The translations under genes and the position numbers were made by a program. Below are positions 49,098-58,155 of a DNA stretch of 64,000 nucleotides, one piece after another. The stretch lies in assembly GCA_000632805.1 (NCBI GenBank), contig CP007444.1, positions 1,674,001 through 1,738,000 of the forward strand, written 5' to 3'. Positions within the stretch are counted from its first letter, which is position 1. Every line of letters starts with the position of its first letter. Below the pieces are notes generated by a model, which saw nothing but the letters and a program-made list of their open reading frames with translations, did not search any database and was not told the origin of the DNA. The stretch is from Dyella jiangningensis (GTDB lineage Bacteria > Pseudomonadota > Gammaproteobacteria > Xanthomonadales > Rhodanobacteraceae).

Positions 49098-50444
49098 CTA
49101 CGTCTCGTGGTCGCGTCGCCGCGATATGCGCGAGGCGCGCCACGCCATCAACGGTTGCGTGCTGGTCCCGTGCACGAGAATGCTCAGGGCCACGAGCGTG
49201 ACGATCCATTCGCTCAGTCGCGTGGCAGACGCCTGGGGCAGGCCGTGGGTAATGGCATAGGAGAGGTAGCTCAGGCTGCCCAACCCGCGAATGCCGAGCC
49301 AGCCGAGCAGCAGCCGGCGAGGCCAGCGATAGCCGCAACGTGCCGTGACCGCCAGCACCGCCAGCGGCCGCACCACGAAAAACAGCAACGCGGCCAGCAC
49401 AACAGCGGACAAGCTCGCGTAAGTGGCGAGCGCGATACCAAGGAACAGCAGCACGCCGGCACCGATAAGTCGCTCCAGCGTATCGCCGAAGGACAATGCG
49501 TCCGACACCACCAGGCCGATCGACGCCCACGGATGCTTGGCCAGTTCGCTGTCGCGCTGGTTGGGGTTGATCAGCACTTCCGCAGGAGGATGCACACCCG
49601 GGTTTTCCTTCACGTCCGGGTTGGGATGACGCCTGACCACGCGCCATTCGGCATGACGCAAGCCGAGGCCTGCCGCAAACGAGGCGAGGAAGACCGATAC
49701 ATGCAGGTACTCCGCAACCGCATAAGTCATGGCGAGCAGGGCCAGCGCGAGAAAGTCGTTGGGTCCTGTATCCCGGCTCCGGGCCTTGATGTGCGTCGCT
49801 AGCGCACCCGTGAGCAAGGCGAGGCCGAACCCCAACGCAATACCTCCGGGCAGGGCCCAGACTACGTCGCGCAGCAGCCATGTCCAGACATCCGTGCTGG
49901 TGGTGGAGCCGCGGAACAGCAGCAACGCAAGCAAGAGCAGCGGCAAGCCAGCACCATCGTTGAGCCCGGCCTCGGTGGAGAGGGCAACGCGCAGCCCATC
50001 GGTGTCGTCCGCATCGTCCACCGACACCAGGCGGGCCAGCACCGGATCGGTCGGAGCCACGGCGGCCGCGAACAGCAACGACTCGGGCCAGCTCGCATGA
50101 AAGAGGAAGTGCGCGGCAACGGCCATGGCACCCACCGTGAGCAACATGGCCGGACCTGCTAAGCGAGCGCCCGTCTTCCAGGATATGCCGTGCCACAAGG
50201 CGCGCAGTTTGAGTCCGCCGATGAACAGCGAGACGACGAGCGCCATCTCCGTGGCGCGTTCCAGCAAGGCCGCGTGCTTCACGACATCCACGCGCGCCTG
50301 GTCCGCGACCCAGGGGCCGAGCAGGATGCCGGCGACCACATACAGCACGAACGGCGTCACCGGCGTATGCCGGATCCAGCCTCCCAGCAGGGAGGAGATC
50401 AGCAACAGGATGCCGAGCAACAACAGCCAGGCCTGTGCGCTCAC
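49098..50444 (-). CDS. Cation:proton antiporter (CPA1/NhaP-type)
   Basis: The 448-residue protein has about twelve hydrophobic helices and the CPA1 motif AAAVAPTDPVLARLV with the ion-binding Asp, then GLNDGAGLPLLLLALLLF. It exchanges Na+ or K+ for H+ at the inner membrane and is probably a pH/salt homeostasis protein. A hydrophilic insertion (about 255-300; NPNQRDSELAK) is unusual. The start is a GTG at 50444; it ends near the extragenic palindrome upstream of Mn-catalase. Confidence 0.88.
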   Translation of the reverse strand: MSAQAWLLLLGILLLISSLLGGWIRHTPVTPFVLYVVAGILLGPWVADQARVDVVKHAALLERATEMALVVSLFIGGLKLRALWHGISWKTGARLAGPAMLLTVGAMAVAAHFLFHASWPESLLFAAAVAPTDPVLARLVSVDDADDTDGLRVALSTEAGLNDGAGLPLLLLALLLFRGSTTSTDVWTWLLRDVVWALPGGIALGFGLALLTGALATHIKARSRDTGPNDFLALALLAMTYAVAEYLHVSVFLASFAAGLGLRHAEWRVVRRHPNPDVKENPGVHPPAEVLINPNQRDSELAKHPWASIGLVVSDALSFGDTLERLIGAGVLLFLGIALATYASLSAVVLAALLFFVVRPLAVLAVTARCGYRWPRRLLLGWLGIRGLGSLSYLSYAITHGLPQASATRLSEWIVTLVALSILVHGTSTQPLMAWRASRISRRRDHET

Positions 50445-50641
50445 TTCGGGATGTCCGTCGTGGTGGAACGGGCAGGTTCAGGCCTGGTTCGTCGTGCCGA
50501 TGTCTGGATGCCGGCAACATGGCATGAAGTTCCCGCGTCGGAAAATTATTCCCATACGCGTGCCGCGATGGGCACGTGGAGTTGCCGCCACGTTTACTTC
50601 GTCGCCGCTAGTGTGGCGATGAATCACGGAGCACTGGAACC

Positions 50642-51139
50642 ATGAAGACGCGACATGTGTTCAGCGTGCCAGACGTGGCGGCCGCGCGGACGGCGATGGA
50701 CGCTGCGAGGGACGGTGGCGCGGCTGACGACGACATTTCGCTCATCGCGCGTTCGGACATCGAGCTGGACGTTATTCCCGATGACCGCAAGGTCGTCGAG
50801 GGCGACTTTTATCCGGCGGCCATTCGCGGTGTCGCCGGCGGCGCGGCCACGGGCCTGCTGGCGGGCCTCATTGCCATCGCCATTCCGCCGCTGGGCGTCA
50901 CGCTCGCCGGTGCGGCAGCCATGACCCTGGGCGGCGCAGCGGTGGGTGGATGGGCGACCGCCCTGGCGGGGTCGGCCGTGCCTGATCCGGTGCGGCGCCA
51001 GTTCCAGGAAGAGATCACGCTTGGGCGCATTCTCGTCGTGGTCGACGCACCCCGCGACATACTCCAACGCGTCGATGATTCGCTCGCCGCACTCGGTGCC
51101 ACGCGTCTTCCGTTCGACAAGCCGACCGTCATGAGTTGA
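50642..51139 (+). CDS. Glycine-rich membrane stress protein (hypothetical)
   Basis: The 165-residue protein has an N-terminal ferredoxin-like segment (MKTRHVFSVPDVAAARTAMD; DDDISLIARSDIELDVIPDD), a Gly/Ala-rich membrane hairpin (GVAGGAATGLLAGLIAIAIP; LGVTLAGAAAMTLGGAAVGG) and a C-terminal ILVVVDAPRDILQRV segment. This plan resembles DUF1269-like general stress membrane proteins. GGAG lies about 10 nt upstream. Confidence 0.7.
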   Translation: MKTRHVFSVPDVAAARTAMDAARDGGAADDDISLIARSDIELDVIPDDRKVVEGDFYPAAIRGVAGGAATGLLAGLIAIAIPPLGVTLAGAAAMTLGGAAVGGWATALAGSAVPDPVRRQFQEEITLGRILVVVDAPRDILQRVDDSLAALGATRLPFDKPTVMS

Positions 51140-51206
51140 ACTGACGGCGGTCGATGGCACGCGACTTGCGTCTACTGGGTTGTCTCCACAATCCAGCGTC
51201 GTTTCC

Positions 51207-51695
51207 ATGATGCCTGAATGGCCTACCATCGTCCTCGTCGTCAAAGAACCTGAACGCGCACAGGAAATTCGTACTCAGCTGAGCGAGGCGGGTTTGCGCA
51301 ACATGGTTCTCACCGTCCGCTGCGTCAACGAGCTTTCGCGCCTGCTACGCACGCGGGAGAGCAGGGAGACGCCGCATCCCGTGGGATTTGTGATCATCGA
51401 GAGCCATCTATGGCGCGCGAATTTCTCGCGTCTCAACAAGGTGCGCAAGGAGGGCCGCGCGCCGTTCCTGCCGCTGATGGTGTTGTTCGACTCGCCTCTG
51501 GCACTGCAACGTTTCGAGCAGGCTCGCCCCTTCCTTGCCGGCGGGGTGCTTGCACCTTTTACCGCCGAGGCCCTCATTCGCGCGCTTGAGGGCCTCCATC
51601 GCCAGTGGCTGGCGACGGGTGAATCCGACAGCTGCACGTCGTGGGGCAACGACATGACCGGCTGGTATACGGCCAATCGCGTCGTTTCGGCTTGA
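51207..51695 (+). CDS. Degenerate receiver-domain protein
   Basis: The 162-residue protein has the CheY strand order but has lost the phosphorylation chemistry: VLVVKEPE replaces the DD acidic pair, VIIESHLW has Glu where the phosphoacceptor Asp should be, and GVLAPF replaces the K-P motif. It is probably a phosphorylation-independent pseudo-receiver binding another protein. It has a C-terminal Trp/Ser/Asn-rich tail. The ATG at 51207 or 51210 is uncertain for lack of a clear ribosome site. Confidence 0.65.
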   Translation: MMPEWPTIVLVVKEPERAQEIRTQLSEAGLRNMVLTVRCVNELSRLLRTRESRETPHPVGFVIIESHLWRANFSRLNKVRKEGRAPFLPLMVLFDSPLALQRFEQARPFLAGGVLAPFTAEALIRALEGLHRQWLATGESDSCTSWGNDMTGWYTANRVVSA

Positions 51696-51897
51696 CCGGC
51701 GCGACGCGGGTCGTCATGCGGCGCCGGACGTCGCCCTGCGATTCAAGGCATCGAGCTTCTTCGCTGCCATGAGATGAAGTGCGCAACCCCTGCATGACCG
51801 CGGTTGTGGATGAGTTCTTTAACGTGCACATCGCGGTGCATGCAGGCGTCGTGACGCAAGCTGGCCGAACAGCAGCTTTTGCCAGTCAGGAATTTTC

Positions 51898-52164
51898 ATG
51901 CATGTGCAGTCGTTGATTCACCCGTGCGTCGTCTCGGTCTTCATGCGCGGGTTGCTCTCGGTGTCGCCGGACCCCGCGCCGGCGGCACCTCCGGAACCAC
52001 CCAAGCCACCGTCGCCGCCGTCGCCGGATATCCCGCCGCCGGAGCCACCTGTTCCGCAGCCGGCGCGTCCGCCGCTCACGGATCCGGAGCCTGCGCCGCC
52101 GCCCGTGGGCGATCCCGTGCCGCCACCCAGCCAGCGTCCGGTGGCGTACTGGGTGTGTGCTTGA
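51898..52164 (+). CDS. Proline-rich small protein
   Basis: An 88-residue frame opening MHVQSLIHPCVVSVFMRGLL and continuing with about 55 residues dominated by Pro (PPKPPSPPSPDIPPPEPPVP), ending YWVCA. AGGA lies 7 nt upstream. The Pro-rich region could be a periplasmic or surface-linked disordered segment, or the frame may be a by-product of a GC-rich tandem repeat; the codons within it are varied. Confidence 0.5.
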   Translation: MHVQSLIHPCVVSVFMRGLLSVSPDPAPAAPPEPPKPPSPPSPDIPPPEPPVPQPARPPLTDPEPAPPPVGDPVPPPSQRPVAYWVCA

Positions 52165-52215
52165 GGGCGGGGCGGTCGTCGCGAGAAGCGCACATGGTCG
52201 CCGGATGTGGGTCCA

Positions 52216-52737
52216 TCACGTTGCAGTGCGTTTCGCGGGCTGTCCGGTAGCCGCTTCGTTCTTTCCGCCCTGCTCGGCGATCGCAGTGAGCTTTTTGTCG
52301 GTCTGCTTTTCCTCGTTGAGCGTTTCTTCGAGCAGCGGAATGGGATCCCTGTAGTCGAGATGCCTGGCCAGCGCGCACAACGTGCCGTAGGCGGCCATCT
52401 CGTAATGCTCCACCTTCTGGGCACCACCGATCAGTGCGGCGTCGCGCAGGGGCCCCTTCGCGATGCCGTCGATCATGTCGCGACCTTCATCGATGAGCCC
52501 TTCCATCGCCACGCTCTTCATCCGCTTCAGGCGGATGTCAAGCAGTTCCACGATGCGGTCGATGCGGTCGACCTGTCCCTGGGTCTCTTCGGCATGATCC
52601 TGGAAGGCACAGGACAGTTCAGCGTTTGAGGCGGCGTAGGCAAGGCGGGGCAGGGCTCGCGTGAGCTGCTTCTCGGCGCTGTAGATGTCGGAAAGTTCAT
52701 GGATGAATAGATCGGTGATGGATGTGATGGACGCCAT
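52216..52737 (-). CDS. DUF892 (YciE/YciF) ferritin-like protein
   Basis: The 173-residue protein is a ferritin-like four-helix bundle of the YciE/YciF family: DLFIHELSDIYSAEKQLTRA at the N-terminus, DHAEETQGQVDRI, and AQKVEHYEMAAYGTLCAL, carrying the di-metal Glu/His pairs. YciE/YciF are induced by osmotic and RpoS-linked stress together with YciG (a KGG protein). The final 20 residues are Lys/Glu-rich. The start at 52737 is the conserved one. Confidence 0.9.
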   Translation of the reverse strand: MASITSITDLFIHELSDIYSAEKQLTRALPRLAYAASNAELSCAFQDHAEETQGQVDRIDRIVELLDIRLKRMKSVAMEGLIDEGRDMIDGIAKGPLRDAALIGGAQKVEHYEMAAYGTLCALARHLDYRDPIPLLEETLNEEKQTDKKLTAIAEQGGKNEAATGQPAKRTAT

Positions 52738-52981
52738 CGTCTGCTCTGCGTTGTTTCGGGTTGCATGGGTCTTTTCGATCCATCGTGCCCGTGTGGTGGT
52801 GGACGGCGCGGGATGAGCCGCATGGTGCTTGCGTCGATGAGCCTGGACGTGGAGATATGTGAAAGTCAGCGTCAGGTCGGTTTTCCATCGTGCAGACCTG
52901 CGCTGACGCCACACTCGGTCTCGACAGGCGAGGTCAAAGCATCGCATTTTGGATATCCGAAGCCAGAAAACGATCCATGGC

Positions 52982-54208
52982 ATGCGCGAATCGATGCATG
53001 GCTCACGCCGCGGCGTCGCCGCATTCGCTCCCTTCGTGGGCCCGGCGGTCATGGCTTCGGTGGCGTATATCGATCCGGGCAACTACGCCACCAACTTCGA
53101 GGCGGGTGCGCGCTACGGCTATGCGCTGCTGTGGGTCGTGCTGTCGGCCAACGTCGTGGCGCTGTTGTTCCAGTCGCTCGCTGCACGCCTGGGCATCGCG
53201 ACCAGCAAGGGGCTCGCGGAAATCTGCCGCGAGCAGTGGCTGAGTCCGGTCGTCTATTTGATGTGGGTTGCAGGCGAGGTCGCCGCCATGGCGACCGACG
53301 TGGCCGAATTCCTGGGTGGGTCGCTGGGCATCAGCCTGCTGCTCCACATACCGATGCTGCCGGCCATGGCCATCACGATCACCCTGGTATGTGGCTTGCT
53401 GTACTGGGACCGTCATGGCTTTCGCCGAACGGAGTGGATCATCGCAGTGATGATCGGCATTGTTTGCCTCGCATACGTCGTGCAGATCTTCTTCTTGAAA
53501 CCCGATTGGCGCGCACTGGGCAACGGCCTCGCGTCGCCGAATCTTCCCGACAAGCAGGCGCTGCTGCTCGCTGCGGGCATCGTCGGTGCGACGGTGATGC
53601 CTCACGCGCTGTATCTGCACGCGAGCTTGTCTGGGTTTCGACTCGGATGGCTGCCGAAGGTCGATCGCGGCCGGCTGCTGCGCTATTCGCGCTGGGAGAT
53701 ATTGGCTGCGCTTGGCCTCGCGGGGTTGGTCAACCTGGCCATGACCGCGACGGCGGCGAGTACGTTTCACAAGGCGCACGCCAGCCCGGCTGGCCTGGAG
53801 CAGGCCTATCGCACGCTCGTTCCCTTGCTCGGTAGCGCGGCGGCAGGGTGGTTCCTGCTGTCGCTGGTGGCATCCGGCGTGTCGAGTTCGGTGGTGGGAA
53901 CGATGGCCGGCCAGATGATCATGCAGGGCTTCATGCGGTTTCGCGTGCCACTGTGGGTACGCCGCACGGTGACCATTCTGCCCAGCGTGGTGGTCGTGGC
54001 GTGCGGCGTGGATATCACGCGTGCCCTCATCGTCAGTCAGGTGGTACTCAGCGTCACCTTGCCGTTTCCCATGGTCGCGATCGTCTGGTTCATCGGCCAG
54101 ACACGAATCATGGGGAACTATGCGGTGCCGCACGTGGTGGTAGCACTGGCTGCCTTGGCCGCGATGCTGGTGATCGGAATGAACGTCTGGCTCGTACTGG
54201 GCACTTAG
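52982..54208 (+). CDS. NRAMP-family divalent metal (Mn) transporter
   Basis: The 408-residue protein has about eleven hydrophobic helices and the NRAMP metal site: DPGNYATNFEAGARYGYALL in helix 1 (DPGN) and AGIVGATVMPHALYLHASL in helix 6 (MPH). Met in MPH indicates a transition metal, most likely Mn(II), driven by protons. The start is uncertain: ATG 52982 lacks a good ribosome site, and an in-frame TTG at 52949 is open. It is divergent from the DUF892 gene and near Mn-catalase. I see no recognisable Mn riboswitch upstream. Confidence 0.88.
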   Translation: MRESMHGSRRGVAAFAPFVGPAVMASVAYIDPGNYATNFEAGARYGYALLWVVLSANVVALLFQSLAARLGIATSKGLAEICREQWLSPVVYLMWVAGEVAAMATDVAEFLGGSLGISLLLHIPMLPAMAITITLVCGLLYWDRHGFRRTEWIIAVMIGIVCLAYVVQIFFLKPDWRALGNGLASPNLPDKQALLLAAGIVGATVMPHALYLHASLSGFRLGWLPKVDRGRLLRYSRWEILAALGLAGLVNLAMTATAASTFHKAHASPAGLEQAYRTLVPLLGSAAAGWFLLSLVASGVSSSVVGTMAGQMIMQGFMRFRVPLWVRRTVTILPSVVVVACGVDITRALIVSQVVLSVTLPFPMVAIVWFIGQTRIMGNYAVPHVVVALAALAAMLVIGMNVWLVLGT

Positions 54209-54252
54209 GCAACTCCGACCTGCGGAGTCTCGCCATCTGCCGGGAGAACTTC

Positions 54253-54459
54253 ATGACCCCACTCGACAAATCCTTGCGTCGCGAACTCGCCATCGATGAG
54301 CAGCGATATACGCTGCTCATCGATCCCGATGGACTCAAGTTGACCTTGCGCGGTCATCGCCAAGGTATTTCGCTGGCCTGGAAAGACCTGGTCAGCGGCG
54401 ATGCGGCGCTTTCGTCCGCATTGCGCGCGTCGGTCGAAGGCACCGACCAGAAAGCCTAG
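54253..54459 (+). CDS. Small conserved-looking hypothetical protein
   Basis: A 68-residue protein (MTPLDKSLRRELAIDEQRYT; LTLRGHRQGISLAWKDLVSG) with a beta-rich appearance. GGGAG lies 7 nt upstream and it follows the NRAMP gene by 44 bp, so it is probably in that transcript. No family recognised. It ends 8 bp from the convergent Cys-rich gene. Confidence 0.6.
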   Translation: MTPLDKSLRRELAIDEQRYTLLIDPDGLKLTLRGHRQGISLAWKDLVSGDAALSSALRASVEGTDQKA

Positions 54460-54467
54460 ATCCGGCG

Positions 54468-54659
54468 TCATCCGTCGGATTGCAGCTCCGGTGCGGCATG
54501 CACCTGCGCCTGGCACGCAGGATGGCCGCAGCCGCACTGGGCTTCCGTCGTCGGTAGCTCTGCCGCCTGGCGGCAGTAGTCGCTGCAGAATTCACCCTGG
54601 CTCTTGTCGATCATGCATCGGCAGCCCGGGTGGCCGCAGTGGTAGCTTGCTTCGGGCAT
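54468..54659 (-). CDS. Cys-rich metallothionein-like protein 1
   Basis: The 63-residue protein has nine Cys and several His arranged like bacterial metallothioneins: CGHPGCRCMI, GEFCSDYCRQ and CGCGHPACQ. It is a paralogue of the protein at 57714 (shared C-x-C, FCS-x-YC and CGH-x-x-C spacing). Such proteins bind Zn, Cu or Cd. The ATG at 54659 is preceded by GGAGACAAGTC; it is 18 bp downstream of the BON gene on the same strand. Confidence 0.75.
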   Translation of the reverse strand: MPEASYHCGHPGCRCMIDKSQGEFCSDYCRQAAELPTTEAQCGCGHPACQAQVHAAPELQSDG

Positions 54660-54677
54660 GACTTGTCTCCTTCGCAC

Positions 54678-55517
54678 TCAGCGCGACAGTAGTGGATCGT
54701 CACCGGACCGCGTCGGCGACGGATTGACAAAGCCCTCGCTGGTGGTCGCGTTGCCGACGCGAATGCGGTTTTCGACGTCCTGCACGCCGCTTGCCTGGTC
54801 GGCGCATTCTTCGGCACGGAATTTCATGTGGCGGTCGGCCACCGTGCCCTGCAGCGTGACCACGCCGCTTTCGACGTTGACTTGCACGTGGGTGGCATCG
54901 AGCCACGGATCGAGCGTCAACGCTTCGCAGACGTCCTCACGGATGCGCTCGTCGGAGCGCCGATAACCCATCGGCCCCTTGCCGCGGTAATCGCTGCGTT
55001 CGCCTTGACCGCTGCGTTCGCCATAACGCGCTACGCCAGTAGTGCGCGGCCCTACGCCCCGGTCTGCCGAAGGGCCGTAGCCGGGGCTCGTCCAGGGCCT
55101 GCGCGGCGGCTGGCCGTAACCTGCATAACCTTGCGCGTACCCGCTGGTGTCGTCCTCGTCGAAGGGCGAGTTGGACAGTTCGTCGTCGTAATAGCTGGTA
55201 TGGCGAGTGCCCCATGGCTGCTGTCGGCGCCCGCCCTGCGTCTGGCGCGACTGCCCGCGCGGCTGCTCGGCGGGCCAGCGTTGCTCGCGCTGTGAGCCCC
55301 ATGCCGATGACGGATCGTCGCGTTCGTAATACTCGCCCGCAGGCCGTCCAAAGCTGCCAAAGCCCTGGTCGTTGCGCGTGCCGGCATAGACGTCTTCCGT
55401 CAGTTGTCCTGCGCCTTGGCGCCGCGGCCAGGCGGAGTCTTCCCTGCGCCGCGCTTCGTATTCCTGATCGCTTCCAAAAGTGTCCCGATAGTCGCGTGGC
55501 CGGTGGTCTCGGTTCAT
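54678..55517 (-). CDS. BON-domain protein with long disordered N-terminus
   Basis: The 279-residue protein has an N-terminal ~190 residues rich in Arg, Gly, Gln, Tyr, Asp and Ser (MNRDHRPRDYRDTFGSDQEY; many RG and YG pairs), expected to be disordered and RNA- or membrane-binding, and one C-terminal BON domain (REDVCEALTLDPWLDATHVQ; VVTLQGTVADRH; VQDVENRIRV). BON domains bind phospholipid and are osmotic-stress linked (OsmY). No signal peptide is seen, which is odd for this family. The ATG at 55517 (MNRDHR) is preceded by GAGGAA. Confidence 0.8.
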   Translation of the reverse strand: MNRDHRPRDYRDTFGSDQEYEARRREDSAWPRRQGAGQLTEDVYAGTRNDQGFGSFGRPAGEYYERDDPSSAWGSQREQRWPAEQPRGQSRQTQGGRRQQPWGTRHTSYYDDELSNSPFDEDDTSGYAQGYAGYGQPPRRPWTSPGYGPSADRGVGPRTTGVARYGERSGQGERSDYRGKGPMGYRRSDERIREDVCEALTLDPWLDATHVQVNVESGVVTLQGTVADRHMKFRAEECADQASGVQDVENRIRVGNATTSEGFVNPSPTRSGDDPLLSR

Positions 55518-55766
55518 GGCATTTCCTCTTCGTCTGCAAACCTGGAGATGCGGGCTCGCCGGCAACGACGAGAACACGCAAGCGGATGCAGCAAGCGCTG
55601 TGCCATGCGCGGTTCATGCGCGAGAGGCGCGCGCACGGTACGGATGAGGAATATGTGCCGGCAAAGTTTTTCCCTGATGCGTACTGACGCTTTCTGGTCG
55701 TTCGATTGATCGTGTGCTAACGGCCTTGCCGCTATCGATGACGACTTTCCGCAGGGACATTTCGCC

Positions 55767-57533
55767 ATGAAGTACACGGTCGCCGATTTTGTGCTTGAAC
55801 GCTTGACTGCCTGGCAGGTCGATCGCGTGTTCGGCTATCCGGGGGATGGCATCAACGGCCTGATGGGCGCGATGGGCCGGGCCGTCGACAGGTTCGATTA
55901 CGTCCGTGTTCGCCATGAGGAGATGGCCGCGTTCATGGCATGCGGCCACGCCAAGTTCACCGGCACGCTCGGCGTGTGCCTGGCGACCTCGGGCCCGGGC
56001 GCCATCCATCTTCTGAACGGCCTTTACGATGCCCGCATGGACCACATGCCGGTGCTCGCCATCGTCGGCCAACAGCCGCGCTCGGCGCTCGGCAGCGACT
56101 ATCAGCAGGAAGTGGACCTGCACTCGCTGTTCAAGGACGTGTCCCGCTACGTGGAAACCATCAATACGCCGGCGCAGGCGCGTCACGTCGTGGATCGCGC
56201 CATCCGCATCGCCATCGCGGAGCGCACGGTATGTTGCGTGATCATTCCCAACGACGTGCAGGAGCTGCCGGCCATGCCATCACCACCCCGCCAGCATGGT
56301 GACGTGCTGTCGGGCACGGGTCCGGCGATGGCACGCCCGGTGCCGACCGACCAGGACATCCAGCGCGCGGCCGACGTGCTGAACCAGGGCGAGCGCGTGG
56401 CGATGCTGATTGGCGCGGGCGCGCTCCAAGCGGGTAACGAAGTGCGTGAAGTGGCCGAGCGACTCGGCGCAGGCATCGCCAAGGCGCTGCTGGGCAAGGC
56501 CGCGCTGCCTGATGATCTTCCCATCGTCACCGGTTCCATCGGCATCCTGGGAACGCGGCCGAGCTGGCAGATGATGGATGACTGCGACACGCTGCTGATG
56601 GTGGGAACCACCATGCCTTACGGCGAGTTCCTGCCGCCGGAAGGGCAGGCGCGCGCCGTGCAGGTCGATATCGACCCGCGCAACGTCTCCATGCGCTATC
56701 CCACCGAGGTCAATCTCATCGGCGACAGCGCCGAAGTGCTGCGCCGCCTGCTGCCGCTGTTGAAGAAGAAGGACAACATCGACTGGCGCGAGCGCATCGA
56801 GCTGAACGTACGCAAGTGGTGGCGATCGCTCGAGGCGGCGGCGATGGAGCCGGCGCGGCCGATCAATCCGCAACGCATCTTCTGGGAACTGTCGTCACAG
56901 CTGCCGGACGACGTGATTCTTTGCGGCGACTGCGGCTCGCACACCAACTGGTATGCGCGCCACGTGAAGCTGCGCGACGGCATGATGGCATCGCTGTCGG
57001 GCAAGCTGGCCTCCATGGGCGGCGGCGTGCCGTACGGCATTGCCGCCAAGATGGCGCACCCCGATCGTCCGGTGCTGGTCATGGTGGGCGATGGCGCCAT
57101 GCAGATGAACGGCAACGCCGAACTCATCACCGTCAAGCAGTACTGGAAGCAATGGAAGCATCCGGGCTTCGTGGTGATGGTGCTGGTGAATCGCGACCTG
57201 AACCTGGTGACGTGGGAGCAGCGCACGCTGGGCGGCGACCCCAAATTCGCCCCGGCGCAGGACGTGGAGGATTTTCCCTATGCGCGCTACGCGCAGATGC
57301 TCGGGTTCCGGGGCATTCGGGTGGAGCGTCCCGAAGACGTGGCCGGTGCCTGGCGTGAGGCCTTCGAGGCGGACGTGCCGACGGTCATCGAATTTCTTGC
57401 CGATCCCGACGTGCCACCCATGCCGCCGCACGTGACCTTCGAGCAGATGAAGCGTTACGTGGCCGCGCTGAGCAAGGGCGACTCGGATGCGCCGGGCGTG
57501 ATACGCCAGACGCTGCGCGAAATGTTCGCCTGA
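55767..57533 (+). CDS. Pyruvate-oxidase-like thiamine diphosphate enzyme
   Basis: The 588-residue protein has the three-domain ThDP plan: N-terminal Pyr domain with catalytic Glu in VRHEEMAAFMACGH and VCLATSGPGAIHLLNGLYDA, a middle nucleotide-like domain (GAGALQAGNEVREVAERLGA), and the PP domain with the GDG motif (VMVGDGAMQMNGNAEL ... LVNRDLN). It is closest in style to PoxB-type pyruvate oxidases, which convert pyruvate to acetate and feed electrons to quinone in stationary phase; other ThDP substrates remain possible. It is a single-gene unit. Confidence 0.85.
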   Translation: MKYTVADFVLERLTAWQVDRVFGYPGDGINGLMGAMGRAVDRFDYVRVRHEEMAAFMACGHAKFTGTLGVCLATSGPGAIHLLNGLYDARMDHMPVLAIVGQQPRSALGSDYQQEVDLHSLFKDVSRYVETINTPAQARHVVDRAIRIAIAERTVCCVIIPNDVQELPAMPSPPRQHGDVLSGTGPAMARPVPTDQDIQRAADVLNQGERVAMLIGAGALQAGNEVREVAERLGAGIAKALLGKAALPDDLPIVTGSIGILGTRPSWQMMDDCDTLLMVGTTMPYGEFLPPEGQARAVQVDIDPRNVSMRYPTEVNLIGDSAEVLRRLLPLLKKKDNIDWRERIELNVRKWWRSLEAAAMEPARPINPQRIFWELSSQLPDDVILCGDCGSHTNWYARHVKLRDGMMASLSGKLASMGGGVPYGIAAKMAHPDRPVLVMVGDGAMQMNGNAELITVKQYWKQWKHPGFVVMVLVNRDLNLVTWEQRTLGGDPKFAPAQDVEDFPYARYAQMLGFRGIRVERPEDVAGAWREAFEADVPTVIEFLADPDVPPMPPHVTFEQMKRYVAALSKGDSDAPGVIRQTLREMFA

Positions 57534-57713
57534 GCAGCTGACGGTGCCGAGGATCGATCGCATGCAAGGCAAGCCTCGCGTGGCGCCGCTGCAGACAGCT
57601 CGCTGTCCCACTACATGCGCGCGGAGCTTGCCGGGCAGTTCGACGCATGGGTGTGGTTCGATCGCACCACGGCAGTTCATCCGACCCATGAATGGCCTAC
57701 GGCGTAGACGCCT

Positions 57714-57914
57714 TCACGTGGTGGCGGGGTCCTCGTCGGCGCCTTCGCCGACCTCTTCGGCAGCCTGCTGGCAATTGGCGTGGCCGCACTTGCATACAGG
57801 TTCATGGACGTTGTCTTCCCAGGCTTCCTTGCAATAGCTGCTGCAGAAAGCGCCCGGGTCGGCAACTTCGCACAGGCAGACCTCGTGCTTGCAGATGATG
57901 TTGGTGTGCGGCAT
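57714..57914 (-). CDS. Cys-rich metallothionein-like protein 2
   Basis: A 66-residue protein with Cys in ICKHEVCLCEV, AFCSSYCKEA and VCKCGHANCQQ, a paralogue of the protein at 54468 but with an acidic Glu/Asp-rich C-terminus (EEVGEGADEDPATT). Likely binds Zn or Cu. GAGG lies about 9 nt upstream of the ATG at 57914. It stands alone between the ThDP enzyme and the DUF2383 gene. Confidence 0.72.
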   Translation of the reverse strand: MPHTNIICKHEVCLCEVADPGAFCSSYCKEAWEDNVHEPVCKCGHANCQQAAEEVGEGADEDPATT

Positions 57915-58155
57915 GCGTCATGACCTCGCGTCGCGTCAATACCAGGCGCATCGCAGCGTCGCGCCGGGCGCGTTCGGCGAACGCACGAGTGCAGGCTTGC
58001 ATCGGCGGCGATCACGTCGCGTGCAGGCCACCGCAACGATGCGTTTACATCGCGCTCCCGCTGATGGACGTGTTGACCCGCCCGCCATGTCGAATTCACC
58101 GGATGATGCTTCGCGCTCGGCCAAGGTTTTCCTGCATATTCGCGAGGAAACATCC

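Noticed and set aside
52738..52981. Possible Mn riboswitch upstream of the NRAMP gene
   Set aside because: I could not fold the region into the conserved yybP-ykoY core or find its conserved loop sequences.
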